From: an uncultured Clostridia bacterium
GTDB lineage: Bacteria; Bacillota; Clostridia; Oscillospirales; CAG-272
DNA: 6,569 bases
Assembly: GCA_946615525.1 (NCBI GenBank)
Contig: CAMOHW010000050.1
Location: forward strand, 1-6,569
Direction of reading: 5' to 3'
The notes beneath the pieces were generated by a model that made no database searches, had not been told where the DNA came from, and was given only the letters and a program-made list of their open reading frames with translations. The position numbers and the translations under genes are program-made. Of this stretch, positions 1-5,270 are shown one piece after another (position 1 is the first letter of the stretch; each line of letters starts with the position of its first letter).

Positions 1-2
1 TT

Positions 3-779
3 TTAATACAACTTATATTTCAGCCGCAAATTATCAGCAATCATCGCGATAAACTCCGAATTCGTGGGCTTGCCCCTTCCTTGCTGGATGGTGTAGCCGA
101 AATAGGAGTTCAGCGTGTCCACATCGCCGCGATCCCAAGCCACCTCAATGGCGTGGCGAATGGCGCGTTCCACCCGGCTTGTGGTGGTGGAATACTTTTT
201 GGCAACGCTGGGGTAGAGGACTTTGGTCACCGAATTGATGATGTCGTTGTCCTGCACGGTGAGCAGGATCGCCGTGCGCAGGTATTGGTAACCTTTGATG
301 TGCGCCGGAACGCCGATTTGATGAATGATTTGCGTGACCTGCGATTCAATATCCGGCGATTTTTCGGTGGCGCCAGCCGCTTTGACCAGATCGTTTTGTC
401 GCCCGGCGATCAGACTTTCAATGTGGTTGCACAAACTGGAAAGATTGATCGGCTTTGGCAGGCAGAGGTCGGCGCCCGCCTCGCTTGCCTGGACAAACAG
501 ATTTTGATTGGAAACCGATGAAACGACAATGAAAATGGGGGAGTCGGCGTCCTTCTTTTGCGCGTGGCAGGCGCGCAAAAGCCCGATGCCGTCCAGTTTG
601 GAGAGCCAAACATCCAAAAGCACGACCGTGGGACGGATCCGGTCGATTTTTCCAAGCGCTTCCTCGCCGTTTGCCGCTTCCTCAACGCTGCGGTAACCGG
701 CGCGCAACAGTCCCTCGCGCAACTGCGCACGACTTGCAGGACTTTCATCTGCAATCAAGATTTTTGTGGTATATTCCAT
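3..779 (-). CDS. spo0A: Sporulation transcription factor Spo0A
   Basis: Master response regulator of sporulation entry: a phosphorylated receiver controls a C-terminal DNA-binding domain that recognises 0A boxes. The 258-aa product has a CheY-like receiver at about residues 5-125, with acidic pocket D11/E12, phospho-acceptor D56, switch Ser S87 and Lys K109. A linker follows, then the Spo0A effector domain at about 145-255. That domain carries family-diagnostic segments seen directly: [45 protein letters not shown] and [18 protein letters not shown], nearly identical to Bacillus Spo0A. The ATG at 779 is chosen over an in-frame ATG 57 nt upstream because GGAGG lies 8 nt before it and receiver homology begins there; the upstream ATG would also sit inside the promoter. 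Oddities: the usual MP after the phospho-acceptor is replaced (D-V-W-L-S-K-L-D-G), and spoIVB is not upstream. The stop codon lies 3 nt from the window edge, so any terminator is outside. Confidence 0.97.
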   Translation of the reverse strand: MEYTTKILIADESPASRAQLREGLLRAGYRSVEEAANGEEALGKIDRIRPTVVLLDVWLSKLDGIGLLRACHAQKKDADSPIFIVVSSVSNQNLFVQASEAGADLCLPKPINLSSLCNHIESLIAGRQNDLVKAAGATEKSPDIESQVTQIIHQIGVPAHIKGYQYLRTAILLTVQDNDIINSVTKVLYPSVAKKYSTTTSRVERAIRHAIEVAWDRGDVDTLNSYFGYTIQQGRGKPTNSEFIAMIADNLRLKYKLY

Positions 780-787
780 GGTAACAT

Positions 788-792
788 CCTCC
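788..792 (-). promoter_or_regulatory. Ribosome binding site of spo0A
   Basis: On the minus strand GGAGG lies 8 nt before the ATG at 779. It decides the start of spo0A, because the alternative in-frame ATG at 836 has no comparable site. Confidence 0.85.
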
Positions 793-811
793 GTCAATAA
801 TTTTCTTATTT

Positions 812-825
812 TTCCTTGACAGGAA
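812..825 (-). promoter_or_regulatory. Possible 0A-box-like palindrome at the spo0A start site
   Basis: The minus strand reads TTCCTGTCAAGGAA, a 5-bp inverted repeat (TTCCT/AGGAA) around GTCA. It contains TGTCAAG, one mismatch from a relaxed TGTCRAA Spo0A box. It sits immediately after the -10 element, over the expected transcription start, where a bound regulator would be expected to affect initiation. Autoregulation of spo0A is known in Bacillus; binding here is inference from one short match. Confidence 0.3.
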
Positions 826-826
826 T

Positions 827-855
827 ATTTTACCATATTTTGGAAAATTTTGCAA
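827..855 (-). promoter_or_regulatory. Probable sigma-A promoter of spo0A
   Basis: On the minus strand TTGCAA (855-850) is followed after exactly 17 nt by TAAAAT (832-827). The -10 element is preceded by TGG, which fits an extended -10. A start near position 820 would give a leader of about 40 nt with GGAGG near its end. The -35 matches consensus at 4 of 6 positions and the -10 at 5 of 6. No convincing sigma-H promoter (AGGAWWT with GAAT), as drives spo0A in Bacillus, was found by eye in this spacer. Confidence 0.65.
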
Positions 856-894
856 GCCCCTTTTTGGCGAAATAATGACCAAAAATAAGGCTTG
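853..894 (-). repeat. Nested inverted repeat overlapping the spo0A -35 element
   Basis: On the minus strand the order is CAAGCC, TTA, TTTTTGG, an 11-nt centre, CCAAAAA, GG, GGCTTG. The outer 6-bp and inner 7-bp arms are perfectly complementary, making a 42-nt interrupted hairpin. The last bases of the right arm (853-855) are the first bases of the -35 TTGCAA. No T-run follows on either strand, so it is a poor intrinsic terminator. It may be an operator, or a weak barrier to readthrough from the 130-aa gene upstream. Confidence 0.55.
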
Positions 895-901
895 AAAAAT
901 G

Positions 902-913
902 GTAAATATTTAC
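902..913. repeat. 12-bp perfect palindrome in the spo0A upstream spacer
   Basis: GTAAATATTTAC is a perfect 12-bp palindrome between the stop of the 130-aa gene and the spo0A promoter, about 50 bp upstream of the -35. It lies in AT-rich DNA, so chance occurrence is plausible. It could be a binding site for a dimeric regulator. Confidence 0.35.
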
Positions 914-932
914 AATTTTGGCAAGAAACAGG

Positions 933-1325
933 TTATTTTGGAGAATGTTTGCAAGGGTCGTAGAAAAATCCTGTCAAATCCATTTCCCATCTTCCGTCGG
1001 AATTTCGGGAAAAACCGATGGCTTTGACGAGCGTTTCATTTTGGCAATCGGCGTCAAAAAATGCGCGATGGACGCCGCACAGGTCAATAAAGTTCAAAAC
1101 GCCGCGCCCCAGGATGAAAAAGGTTTCAAACTCGTATTTTTCAGGTGCCCAGGCAAAGTCCAGGATCTTGCCCCCCTCGGCGTTCATGGTAAACTGGCAA
1201 ATGCCTTTCAGGTCGCCGTCCCGCGTGGCGCTGTATGCCATTGTTTCGGGGCGATAGGGCACGCCGCAGATCCCGCAGATGCGCTCCTGCTCGCTTTTTT
1301 CTTGAATGGATAACACTTCCAGCAT
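933..1325 (-). CDS. Uncharacterised 130-aa protein, possibly GNAT-like
   Basis: I do not recognise a named family with certainty. The 130-aa soluble protein has no signal peptide or membrane segment. The order of elements resembles a small GNAT acetyltransferase: a strand pair around 29-47 (AYSATRDGDLKGICQFTM), a strand then helix at about 53-90 (KILDFAWAP, then FFILGRGVLNFIDLCGVHRAFF) and a closing LVKAIGF segment with strand at about 99-120. The acetyl-CoA motif Q/RxxGxG/A is not clearly present, so an inactive or divergent member is possible. Six cysteines (17, 20, 43, 83, 94, 125) include a CxxC, but no clear metal site is seen. The ATG lies 5 nt after the rluB stop, with AAGGA about 11 nt upstream inside the end of rluB, so the gene is probably translationally coupled and the last in the operon. 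Confidence 0.7.
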   Translation of the reverse strand: MLEVLSIQEKSEQERICGICGVPYRPETMAYSATRDGDLKGICQFTMNAEGGKILDFAWAPEKYEFETFFILGRGVLNFIDLCGVHRAFFDADCQNETLVKAIGFSRNSDGRWEMDLTGFFYDPCKHSPK

Positions 1326-1330
1326 GTTGA

Positions 1331-2038
1331 TTATTTTCCTTTTAATAAATATTGCACTTCGTCATTTGTCAAATGCCGCCATTTTCCGGCAGGCAGATCC
1401 CCCAAGCGTACCTCGCCCACGGCAACGCGCGAGAGGCGCGCGATTTTCAGCCCGGCAATCTCGCACATCCGACGGATCTGCCGGTTTCGCCCTTCCCAAA
1501 GCGTCATTTCCAGCTTGTCCGGCGCAAGGACGCGAACGCCCACCGGCAAAAGCGGATAGCCGTCCAGCTCCATGGGGGAGGAAAGCAGTTCTATTTGGCG
1601 TTCGGTCGGTACCTGGCGGAAGGTGACCTCGTAGATCTTCGGGATCTCGTGGCGCGGGTGCGTCAGCCGGTTGGCAAAATCGCCGTCATCGGTCAAAAGG
1701 AGCAACCCGTCTGAATCCATATCCAATCGTCCTACGGGATAGAGCCGCGCACCGTCGATTTTGACAAGATCGGTGACCGGAGTGCGCCCTTTTTCGTCCT
1801 TTGCCGTGCAAACAATGCCGCGCGGCTTGTTGAGCAGGACATAATGTTTTTGGGCTTGATTTTGCAAAACCGGTTTGCCCGCGTAACAGACAAGATGGAT
1901 AGCAGGATCTATTTTTTGCCCGATTTGTGCCGGGATGCCGTTGACGGTCACCAGCCCCGCGGCAATGGCGGTTTCGGCGGCACGCCGCGAGCAAACGCCG
2001 CAATCGGCAAGGTATTTTTGAATGCGGATCTCTGCCAC
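1331..2038 (-). CDS. rluB: 23S rRNA pseudouridine synthase, RluB/RsuA family
   Basis: Isomerises a specific uridine of ribosomal RNA to pseudouridine in the cytoplasm. The 235-aa product has an N-terminal S4 RNA-binding domain at about residues 3-50 (IQKYLADCGVCSRRAAE). The catalytic domain follows: HYVLLNKPRG at 65-74, the active-site motif GRLDMDSDGLLLLTDDGD at 103-120 with catalytic D106, KIYEV with Y136, and EGRNRQIRRM at 182-191. These are hallmarks of the RsuA/RluB/RluE/RluF family. The RluB assignment rests on position near scpAB and a carboxypeptidase gene, as in Bacillus (ypuL); RsuA-type specificity cannot be excluded from sequence alone. The GTG at 2038 is chosen because AAGGAGG lies 7 nt upstream and the S4 domain starts right after it. 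An in-frame ATG at 2092 would overlap the preceding gene and add an unlike N-terminus. Confidence 0.93.
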   Translation of the reverse strand: MAEIRIQKYLADCGVCSRRAAETAIAAGLVTVNGIPAQIGQKIDPAIHLVCYAGKPVLQNQAQKHYVLLNKPRGIVCTAKDEKGRTPVTDLVKIDGARLYPVGRLDMDSDGLLLLTDDGDFANRLTHPRHEIPKIYEVTFRQVPTERQIELLSSPMELDGYPLLPVGVRVLAPDKLEMTLWEGRNRQIRRMCEIAGLKIARLSRVAVGEVRLGDLPAGKWRHLTNDEVQYLLKGK

Positions 2039-2045
2039 GGGAGCG

Positions 2046-2050
2046 CCTCC
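2046..2050 (-). promoter_or_regulatory. Ribosome binding site fixing the rluB GTG start
   Basis: The minus strand has AAGGAGG ending 7 nt before the GTG at 2038, between the carboxypeptidase stop and rluB. It supports the GTG start over the upstream in-frame ATG at 2092. Confidence 0.8.
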
Positions 2051-2054
2051 TTTT

Positions 2055-3236
2055 TTATGATTTATGAAAAAGTTTGTTCCAAAATGATACAAATAGATTG
2101 GGCCGTTTTTGCTTTTCTACCGCGGTTTGAACGGTCAGCGGCGTTTGTGCAACGATCTCGCCGTCCAGATACCAGACCGCGCGCCCGACGGTTTTTCCCT
2201 CCGGGAAACCCGCGTAAAGGAAACGGGGCAGTTCAATGATCCCGGTCAGTTCACCATGTGCGGATGGCAAAAGAAGATACACCGGTGCGGGATTGCTGAC
2301 GATCACTGTATCCGAAACGCCGCCCACCACGGGGACGGTTTGTGCAAGTTCCTGCTCCTTTGCAAGTCCGAGCGCGTCTATGGCGGCAAATCCGGCGTCC
2401 AGCATGGAGCGGTGGTCGTTCCAATCGTTTGGAGCGTCCAGCGTAACGGCAATCAGTGAAAGTCCTGCGCGCTCTGCGGCGGAAACCAGACAGCGCCCGC
2501 TGCGCTTGGTAAAGCCGGTTTTTACGCCAATGGCGCCCTCATACATCCGCAATAGTTTGTTGTGGTTGACCAACAGGCGCACACCGTCTGTCCCGTTGTG
2601 CGGAATGGTCTTTTTGCGGGTGGAGGTCATTTCGCGGATCAGGGGATTTGCAAGCGCCGCGCGGGCAATTTTGGCAAGATCATGCGCCGAGGTGTAGTGC
2701 TCGGGATCATCCAGCCCGTGGGGATTGACGAAATGCGTGTTTTCCAGACCCAACTCTTCGGCTTTTTCGTTCATCAGGGCGGCAAACGGCTTTACTCCGC
2801 CGGAAACGCCGTAGGCAATGGCAACCGCCGCGTCGTTTGCCGAGGCAAGCAGAAGCGCCCAAAGCAGTTCTTCCAGGGTGAGTGCTTCACCCTCAAAAAG
2901 ATAGATCGAGGAACCCTCGGTCCCGACCGCTTCCTTTGGAGTTGTGATGACCAAATCGAGAGCCGCGTTTTCCAAAGCGACCAGAGCGGTCATAATTTTG
3001 GTGGTGCTTGCCATAGGCAGACGAGCATCGGCGTTTTGTTCAAACAGGACGGTGCCGCTCGTTTCTTCCATCAGGATCGCGGCGCGCGCCGAAACCGAAA
3101 CGCCAACGCGAATATCGGCGATCAGACCTTCGGATGCGACCTCTTGTGCAGAGATCGAAAAAAGAACGCCGGGGCAGGAGAACAGAATAACCGCCGACAG
3201 CGCAAAAGCCAAACAACAAAACAGCCGATGTTTCAT
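2055..3236 (-). CDS. dacF: Serine-type D-Ala-D-Ala carboxypeptidase (PBP5/DacF-like, peptidase S11)
   Basis: Removes the terminal D-alanine of peptidoglycan stem peptides outside the membrane, limiting cross-linking; sporulating Firmicutes have dedicated versions for the spore cortex. The 393-aa product starts with a signal peptide (MKHR, then a hydrophobic run to about residue 30). The S11 motifs are all present: S77-T-T-K80 with the nucleophile serine, S132-A-N134, and K239-T-G241. A PBP5 C-terminal beta domain follows at about 297-372, then an amphipathic tail ending WNKLFHKS that probably anchors it to the membrane. The ATG at 3236 is chosen because GGAGG lies 6 nt upstream; the in-frame TTG two codons earlier directly abuts that site. 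It follows ytfJ by 73 nt, and that gap holds a strong hairpin masking the ribosome binding site. Whether it is orthologous to DacF or DacB is undecided; the sporulation role is inferred from neighbours. Confidence 0.93.
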   Translation of the reverse strand: MKHRLFCCLAFALSAVILFSCPGVLFSISAQEVASEGLIADIRVGVSVSARAAILMEETSGTVLFEQNADARLPMASTTKIMTALVALENAALDLVITTPKEAVGTEGSSIYLFEGEALTLEELLWALLLASANDAAVAIAYGVSGGVKPFAALMNEKAEELGLENTHFVNPHGLDDPEHYTSAHDLAKIARAALANPLIREMTSTRKKTIPHNGTDGVRLLVNHNKLLRMYEGAIGVKTGFTKRSGRCLVSAAERAGLSLIAVTLDAPNDWNDHRSMLDAGFAAIDALGLAKEQELAQTVPVVGGVSDTVIVSNPAPVYLLLPSAHGELTGIIELPRFLYAGFPEGKTVGRAVWYLDGEIVAQTPLTVQTAVEKQKRPNLFVSFWNKLFHKS

Positions 3237-3238
3237 AG

Positions 3239-3287
3239 CCAACCTCCGGAAAACGATTCATTTTCAATATATTTTTCCGGAGGTTGG
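3239..3287 (-). promoter_or_regulatory. 15-bp perfect inverted repeat masking the carboxypeptidase ribosome binding site
   Basis: On the minus strand CCAACCTCCGGAAAA (3287-3273) is followed after a 19-nt AT-rich loop by its exact complement TTTTCCGGAGGTTGG (3253-3239), which ends 2 nt before the ATG at 3236. In the transcript the second arm contains the GGAGG ribosome binding site, paired with CCTCC of the first arm. Neither strand shows a U-tract after the stem, so it does not look like an intrinsic terminator. A translational control hairpin, an RNA processing site or a protein operator are the candidate roles. Confidence 0.7.
3243..3247 (-). promoter_or_regulatory. Ribosome binding site of the carboxypeptidase gene
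   Basis: GGAGG on the minus strand, 6 nt before the ATG at 3236. It decides for that ATG over the in-frame TTG at 3242, which directly abuts it. It lies entirely inside one arm of the 15-bp inverted repeat. Confidence 0.8.
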
Positions 3288-3309
3288 TTTATGCGGAAAA
3301 GGGAGGGGG

Positions 3310-3735
3310 TTATTCCGCCTCGATTTCTTCCTCTTTTTCTTCTTTCTTTTTGGCAAACAGGTCTTTGAATCTGCCTACCAAGTCGGGCGTGCGGTTGATA
3401 AAATCGGCAACCTGCTCAATGGGGGATGAGGGCTCCTGCTTGATGGAAAGCATTTCCACTCTGCCGTCCGGATAAGCGGTCAAAAAGCCGATGGGAAAAA
3501 CGGTAACGCCGGTTCCGCCGCCACCGCCGAAGTTCTTTTTGCCGGTATCCTTATTTTTTGCAGGAAGATCCAGCCCGCCTGAGGCAAAGCCCATAAGGAC
3601 CTTGGAAACGGGAACAACGGTAACGCCGTTGCCCAAAACAATGGGTTGACCAATAACGGTATCCGCGTCCATTACGGTGCGGATCTGTTCCAGCGCGTTT
3701 TGAATGATGTCTTTCATAGAGCTTTCGTTTTCCAT
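3310..3735 (-). CDS. ytfJ: YtfJ/GerW family sporulation protein
   Basis: Member of the YtfJ (GerW) family, found in endospore formers; in Bacillus it is a spore protein linked to germination, with biochemical activity unknown. The 141-aa product has an N-terminal amphipathic helix (MKDIIQNALEQIRTVMD, 7-23) and the family core DADTVIGQPI, VTVVPVSKV, GFASGG at 49-54. A glycine run follows at 70-76, then GVTVFPIGFLT and a C-terminal helix ending in a Lys/Glu-rich tail (KKKEEKEEEIEAE). The start is uncertain: the ATG at 3735 gives a family-like N-terminus and has AAAGG 13 nt upstream, while an in-frame ATG at 3747 would leave only 1 nt to the same site. The DUF2953 gene lies directly upstream, as ytfI precedes ytfJ in Bacillus, which supports the assignment. 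Confidence 0.93.
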   Translation of the reverse strand: MENESSMKDIIQNALEQIRTVMDADTVIGQPIVLGNGVTVVPVSKVLMGFASGGLDLPAKNKDTGKKNFGGGGGTGVTVFPIGFLTAYPDGRVEMLSIKQEPSSPIEQVADFINRTPDLVGRFKDLFAKKKEEKEEEIEAE

Positions 3736-3753
3736 GACGTTGACCATACCTTT

Positions 3754-4497
3754 CTATGTTGATGGTTTTTCGGCTTTTTTATCGACGCGATGTTTCGCGC
3801 GCAGTTTGGCGCGCCGCTTTTCGGCACGGTAGGTGTGAAGCATTCCCAGTCCGATGGCAATGGCGCGGAATCCCCGCACCCGCAGGCGCAGATCCAATTC
3901 AATGGAGGACTTTTGGGAGAGATAATCGGGTTCCACCGTCATATCTCCGTCGTGGCGGAGGATCTCGTTGAAGTGATCCTGCGTCCACTGCAACAGGTAG
4001 GCGGTGCTTTGCACCACAACGCCGTAGAGGATCGCCGTAGATGCGGCATCCCCGGTTGCAAGATACAGGTGCAATTTGCAAAACTCAATGCGCAGTTTCC
4101 CTTTGGTAAGGGCATAGGCGCGTTTGAGGATTGCCAGGATCATATCCAGGGTTTCTTTTGGATTCGGCGTTGGCTCAGGTTCTGCCTTTTTGGTAGGTTG
4201 TCCTTTTTTTGCCAGCTTTTTTTGCAGGCGCGCGGCCTTCTTTTCGGCGCGTTTGCGGCGTTTTTCCTCTTTTTTCAAAAACTTTTCGGGGCTTGGAAAA
4301 CTTGCAACATCCCGCAGCTCCCTTTTGGCAGGAGATTTGCGCGGAAAGATGGTTTTGCGGAACCCGAAAATCGAAATGCGAACGGTTAGTTCACCTTCAT
4401 AGGAAACGCGCGCGCCGACAAAGCCGAAGCAGATGACCAGGATCAATAAGAGCAGAACTCCGCCAATCACCGAAAGGGCAATCAACCATCCGTTCAT
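3754..4497 (-). CDS. DUF2953 (YtfI-like) membrane-anchored protein
   Basis: Family of unknown function that commonly precedes ytfJ in spore formers. The 247-aa product begins with one transmembrane helix at about residues 4-28 (WLIALSVIGGVLLLLILVIC). A short beta-rich stretch follows (RVSYEGELTVRISIFGF), then a very basic Lys/Arg/Ala linker of about 50 residues (54-108). The C-terminal part at about 113-225 includes KGKLRIEFCKLHLYLATGDAA shortened here to its features: alternating hydrophobic strands, then a helix, then DGDMTVEPDY. It ends in a basic tail. One helix with a charged remainder suggests a membrane-tethered protein; the side of the membrane is not clear. The ATG at 4497 has AGGTGAT, complementary to the 16S rRNA 3' end, 9 nt upstream. 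It ends 6 nt before the longest possible ytfJ start, so the two are tightly linked. Confidence 0.85.
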   Translation of the reverse strand: MNGWLIALSVIGGVLLLLILVICFGFVGARVSYEGELTVRISIFGFRKTIFPRKSPAKRELRDVASFPSPEKFLKKEEKRRKRAEKKAARLQKKLAKKGQPTKKAEPEPTPNPKETLDMILAILKRAYALTKGKLRIEFCKLHLYLATGDAASTAILYGVVVQSTAYLLQWTQDHFNEILRHDGDMTVEPDYLSQKSSIELDLRLRVRGFRAIAIGLGMLHTYRAEKRRAKLRAKHRVDKKAEKPST

Positions 4498-4535
4498 ATC
4501 GGAACAATCACCTTTCTGTTTTTGCGGCTTGGGGG

Positions 4536-5246
4536 TTATTCGGCGTCGGGGACATCCTCGGCTCCGGTTTCAAAAATGACATCGGTTTCTTCAGGATCGA
4601 CCGGCTCGGTATATTCGCCCAGAGGCGCTTCGGCCTCTGCCTCATCCAGTGTTTGATTCAAGTTGAGTTGTTCGGCTTGTGCGGCAACGCTGAGCGCCTC
4701 GGTTGCCGGCAGTTCGTCCAGCGCGTTCAAGCCGAATACGCGCAGGAACTTATCGGTGGTAACGTAGAGCATCGGGCGGCCGGGAGCGTCCAAACGTCCC
4801 GCGGCTTCGATCAGCCCTTTATCCAACAGGGAGTTGACGGCATAGGAACTATCCACACCGCGGACCAGATCAACAAACGAGCGCGTGACCGGTTGGTTAT
4901 AGGCAACAACGGCAAGCACTTCCATTGACGAAGCCGAAAGGTTTCCGCCGCGGCGAATGCCCAGGGCCTCGCGGATGTAGGGAGCATACTGCTCCTTGGT
5001 GGCAAATTGGCAGGAGGCGGGATAGATCAAAAGTTGGATCCCGTGGGAATTGCCCTCCTCGGAAAACTTCTTTTCAATGTTGCGGATGAATGCCTTGACA
5101 TCCTTGACGGTGATTTGCAGGACCTCGGCGAGTTTATCAAAGCGGACGGGGTAGCCTGCGGCGTAGAGGATTGCCTCGATCGCCTCTTCGGTTTCCCGTG
5201 CGGTTTTCAGCGGTTCTAATACCGGTTGTTGTTTTTTCTCTTCCAT
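4536..5246 (-). CDS. scpB: Segregation and condensation protein ScpB
   Basis: ScpB binds the kleisin ScpA as a dimer and, with SMC, forms the condensin complex that compacts and segregates the chromosome. The 236-aa product shows two winged-helix domains, at about residues 18-95 and 103-175. The family signature is clear: SASSMEVLAVVAYNQPVTR, VDLVRGVDSSYAVNSLLDKG, GRLDAPGRPMLYVTTDKFL and FGLNALDELP. A further 55-60 residues (180-236) form a strongly acidic tail rich in Glu/Asp; many ScpB proteins are shorter, near 190 aa. The ATG at 5246 has AAGGA 8-9 nt upstream. It follows scpA by 24 nt and precedes the DUF2953 gene by 38 nt, consistent with one operon. Confidence 0.96.
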   Translation of the reverse strand: MEEKKQQPVLEPLKTARETEEAIEAILYAAGYPVRFDKLAEVLQITVKDVKAFIRNIEKKFSEEGNSHGIQLLIYPASCQFATKEQYAPYIREALGIRRGGNLSASSMEVLAVVAYNQPVTRSFVDLVRGVDSSYAVNSLLDKGLIEAAGRLDAPGRPMLYVTTDKFLRVFGLNALDELPATEALSVAAQAEQLNLNQTLDEAEAEAPLGEYTEPVDPEETDVIFETGAEDVPDAE

Positions 5247-5270
5247 GGCGTTATCCTTTTTTGTTTCTTA

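Noticed and set aside
816..821. Perfect TTGACA -35 box on the plus strand in the spo0A leader
   Set aside because: No -10 element is found at 16 to 18 bp spacing and no plus-strand gene lies downstream. It is part of the TTCCTGTCAAGGAA palindrome read from the other side.
3236..3242. TTG at 3242 as the carboxypeptidase start
   Set aside because: It directly abuts the GGAGG site, leaving no spacer, while the ATG at 3236 has the normal 6 nt.
3239..3287. Rho-independent terminator between ytfJ and the carboxypeptidase gene
   Set aside because: The stem is strong, but neither strand has a T-run after it, and the second arm contains the ribosome binding site of the next gene.
3250..3309. Sigma-E, sigma-F or sigma-G promoter before the carboxypeptidase gene
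   Set aside because: GCATA occurs on the minus strand near 3295 and TATATT in the loop, but spacing and -10 matches to sporulation sigma consensus sequences are poor. By eye this does not exceed chance in AT-rich sequence.
2562..3368. Plus-strand open frame of 268 codons across the carboxypeptidase gene
   Set aside because: Composition rich in Gln, Arg, His and Cys without domains, antisense to a gene with all three S11 active-site motifs. Only its last 25 codons, with their own GGAGG, were kept as a low-interest note.
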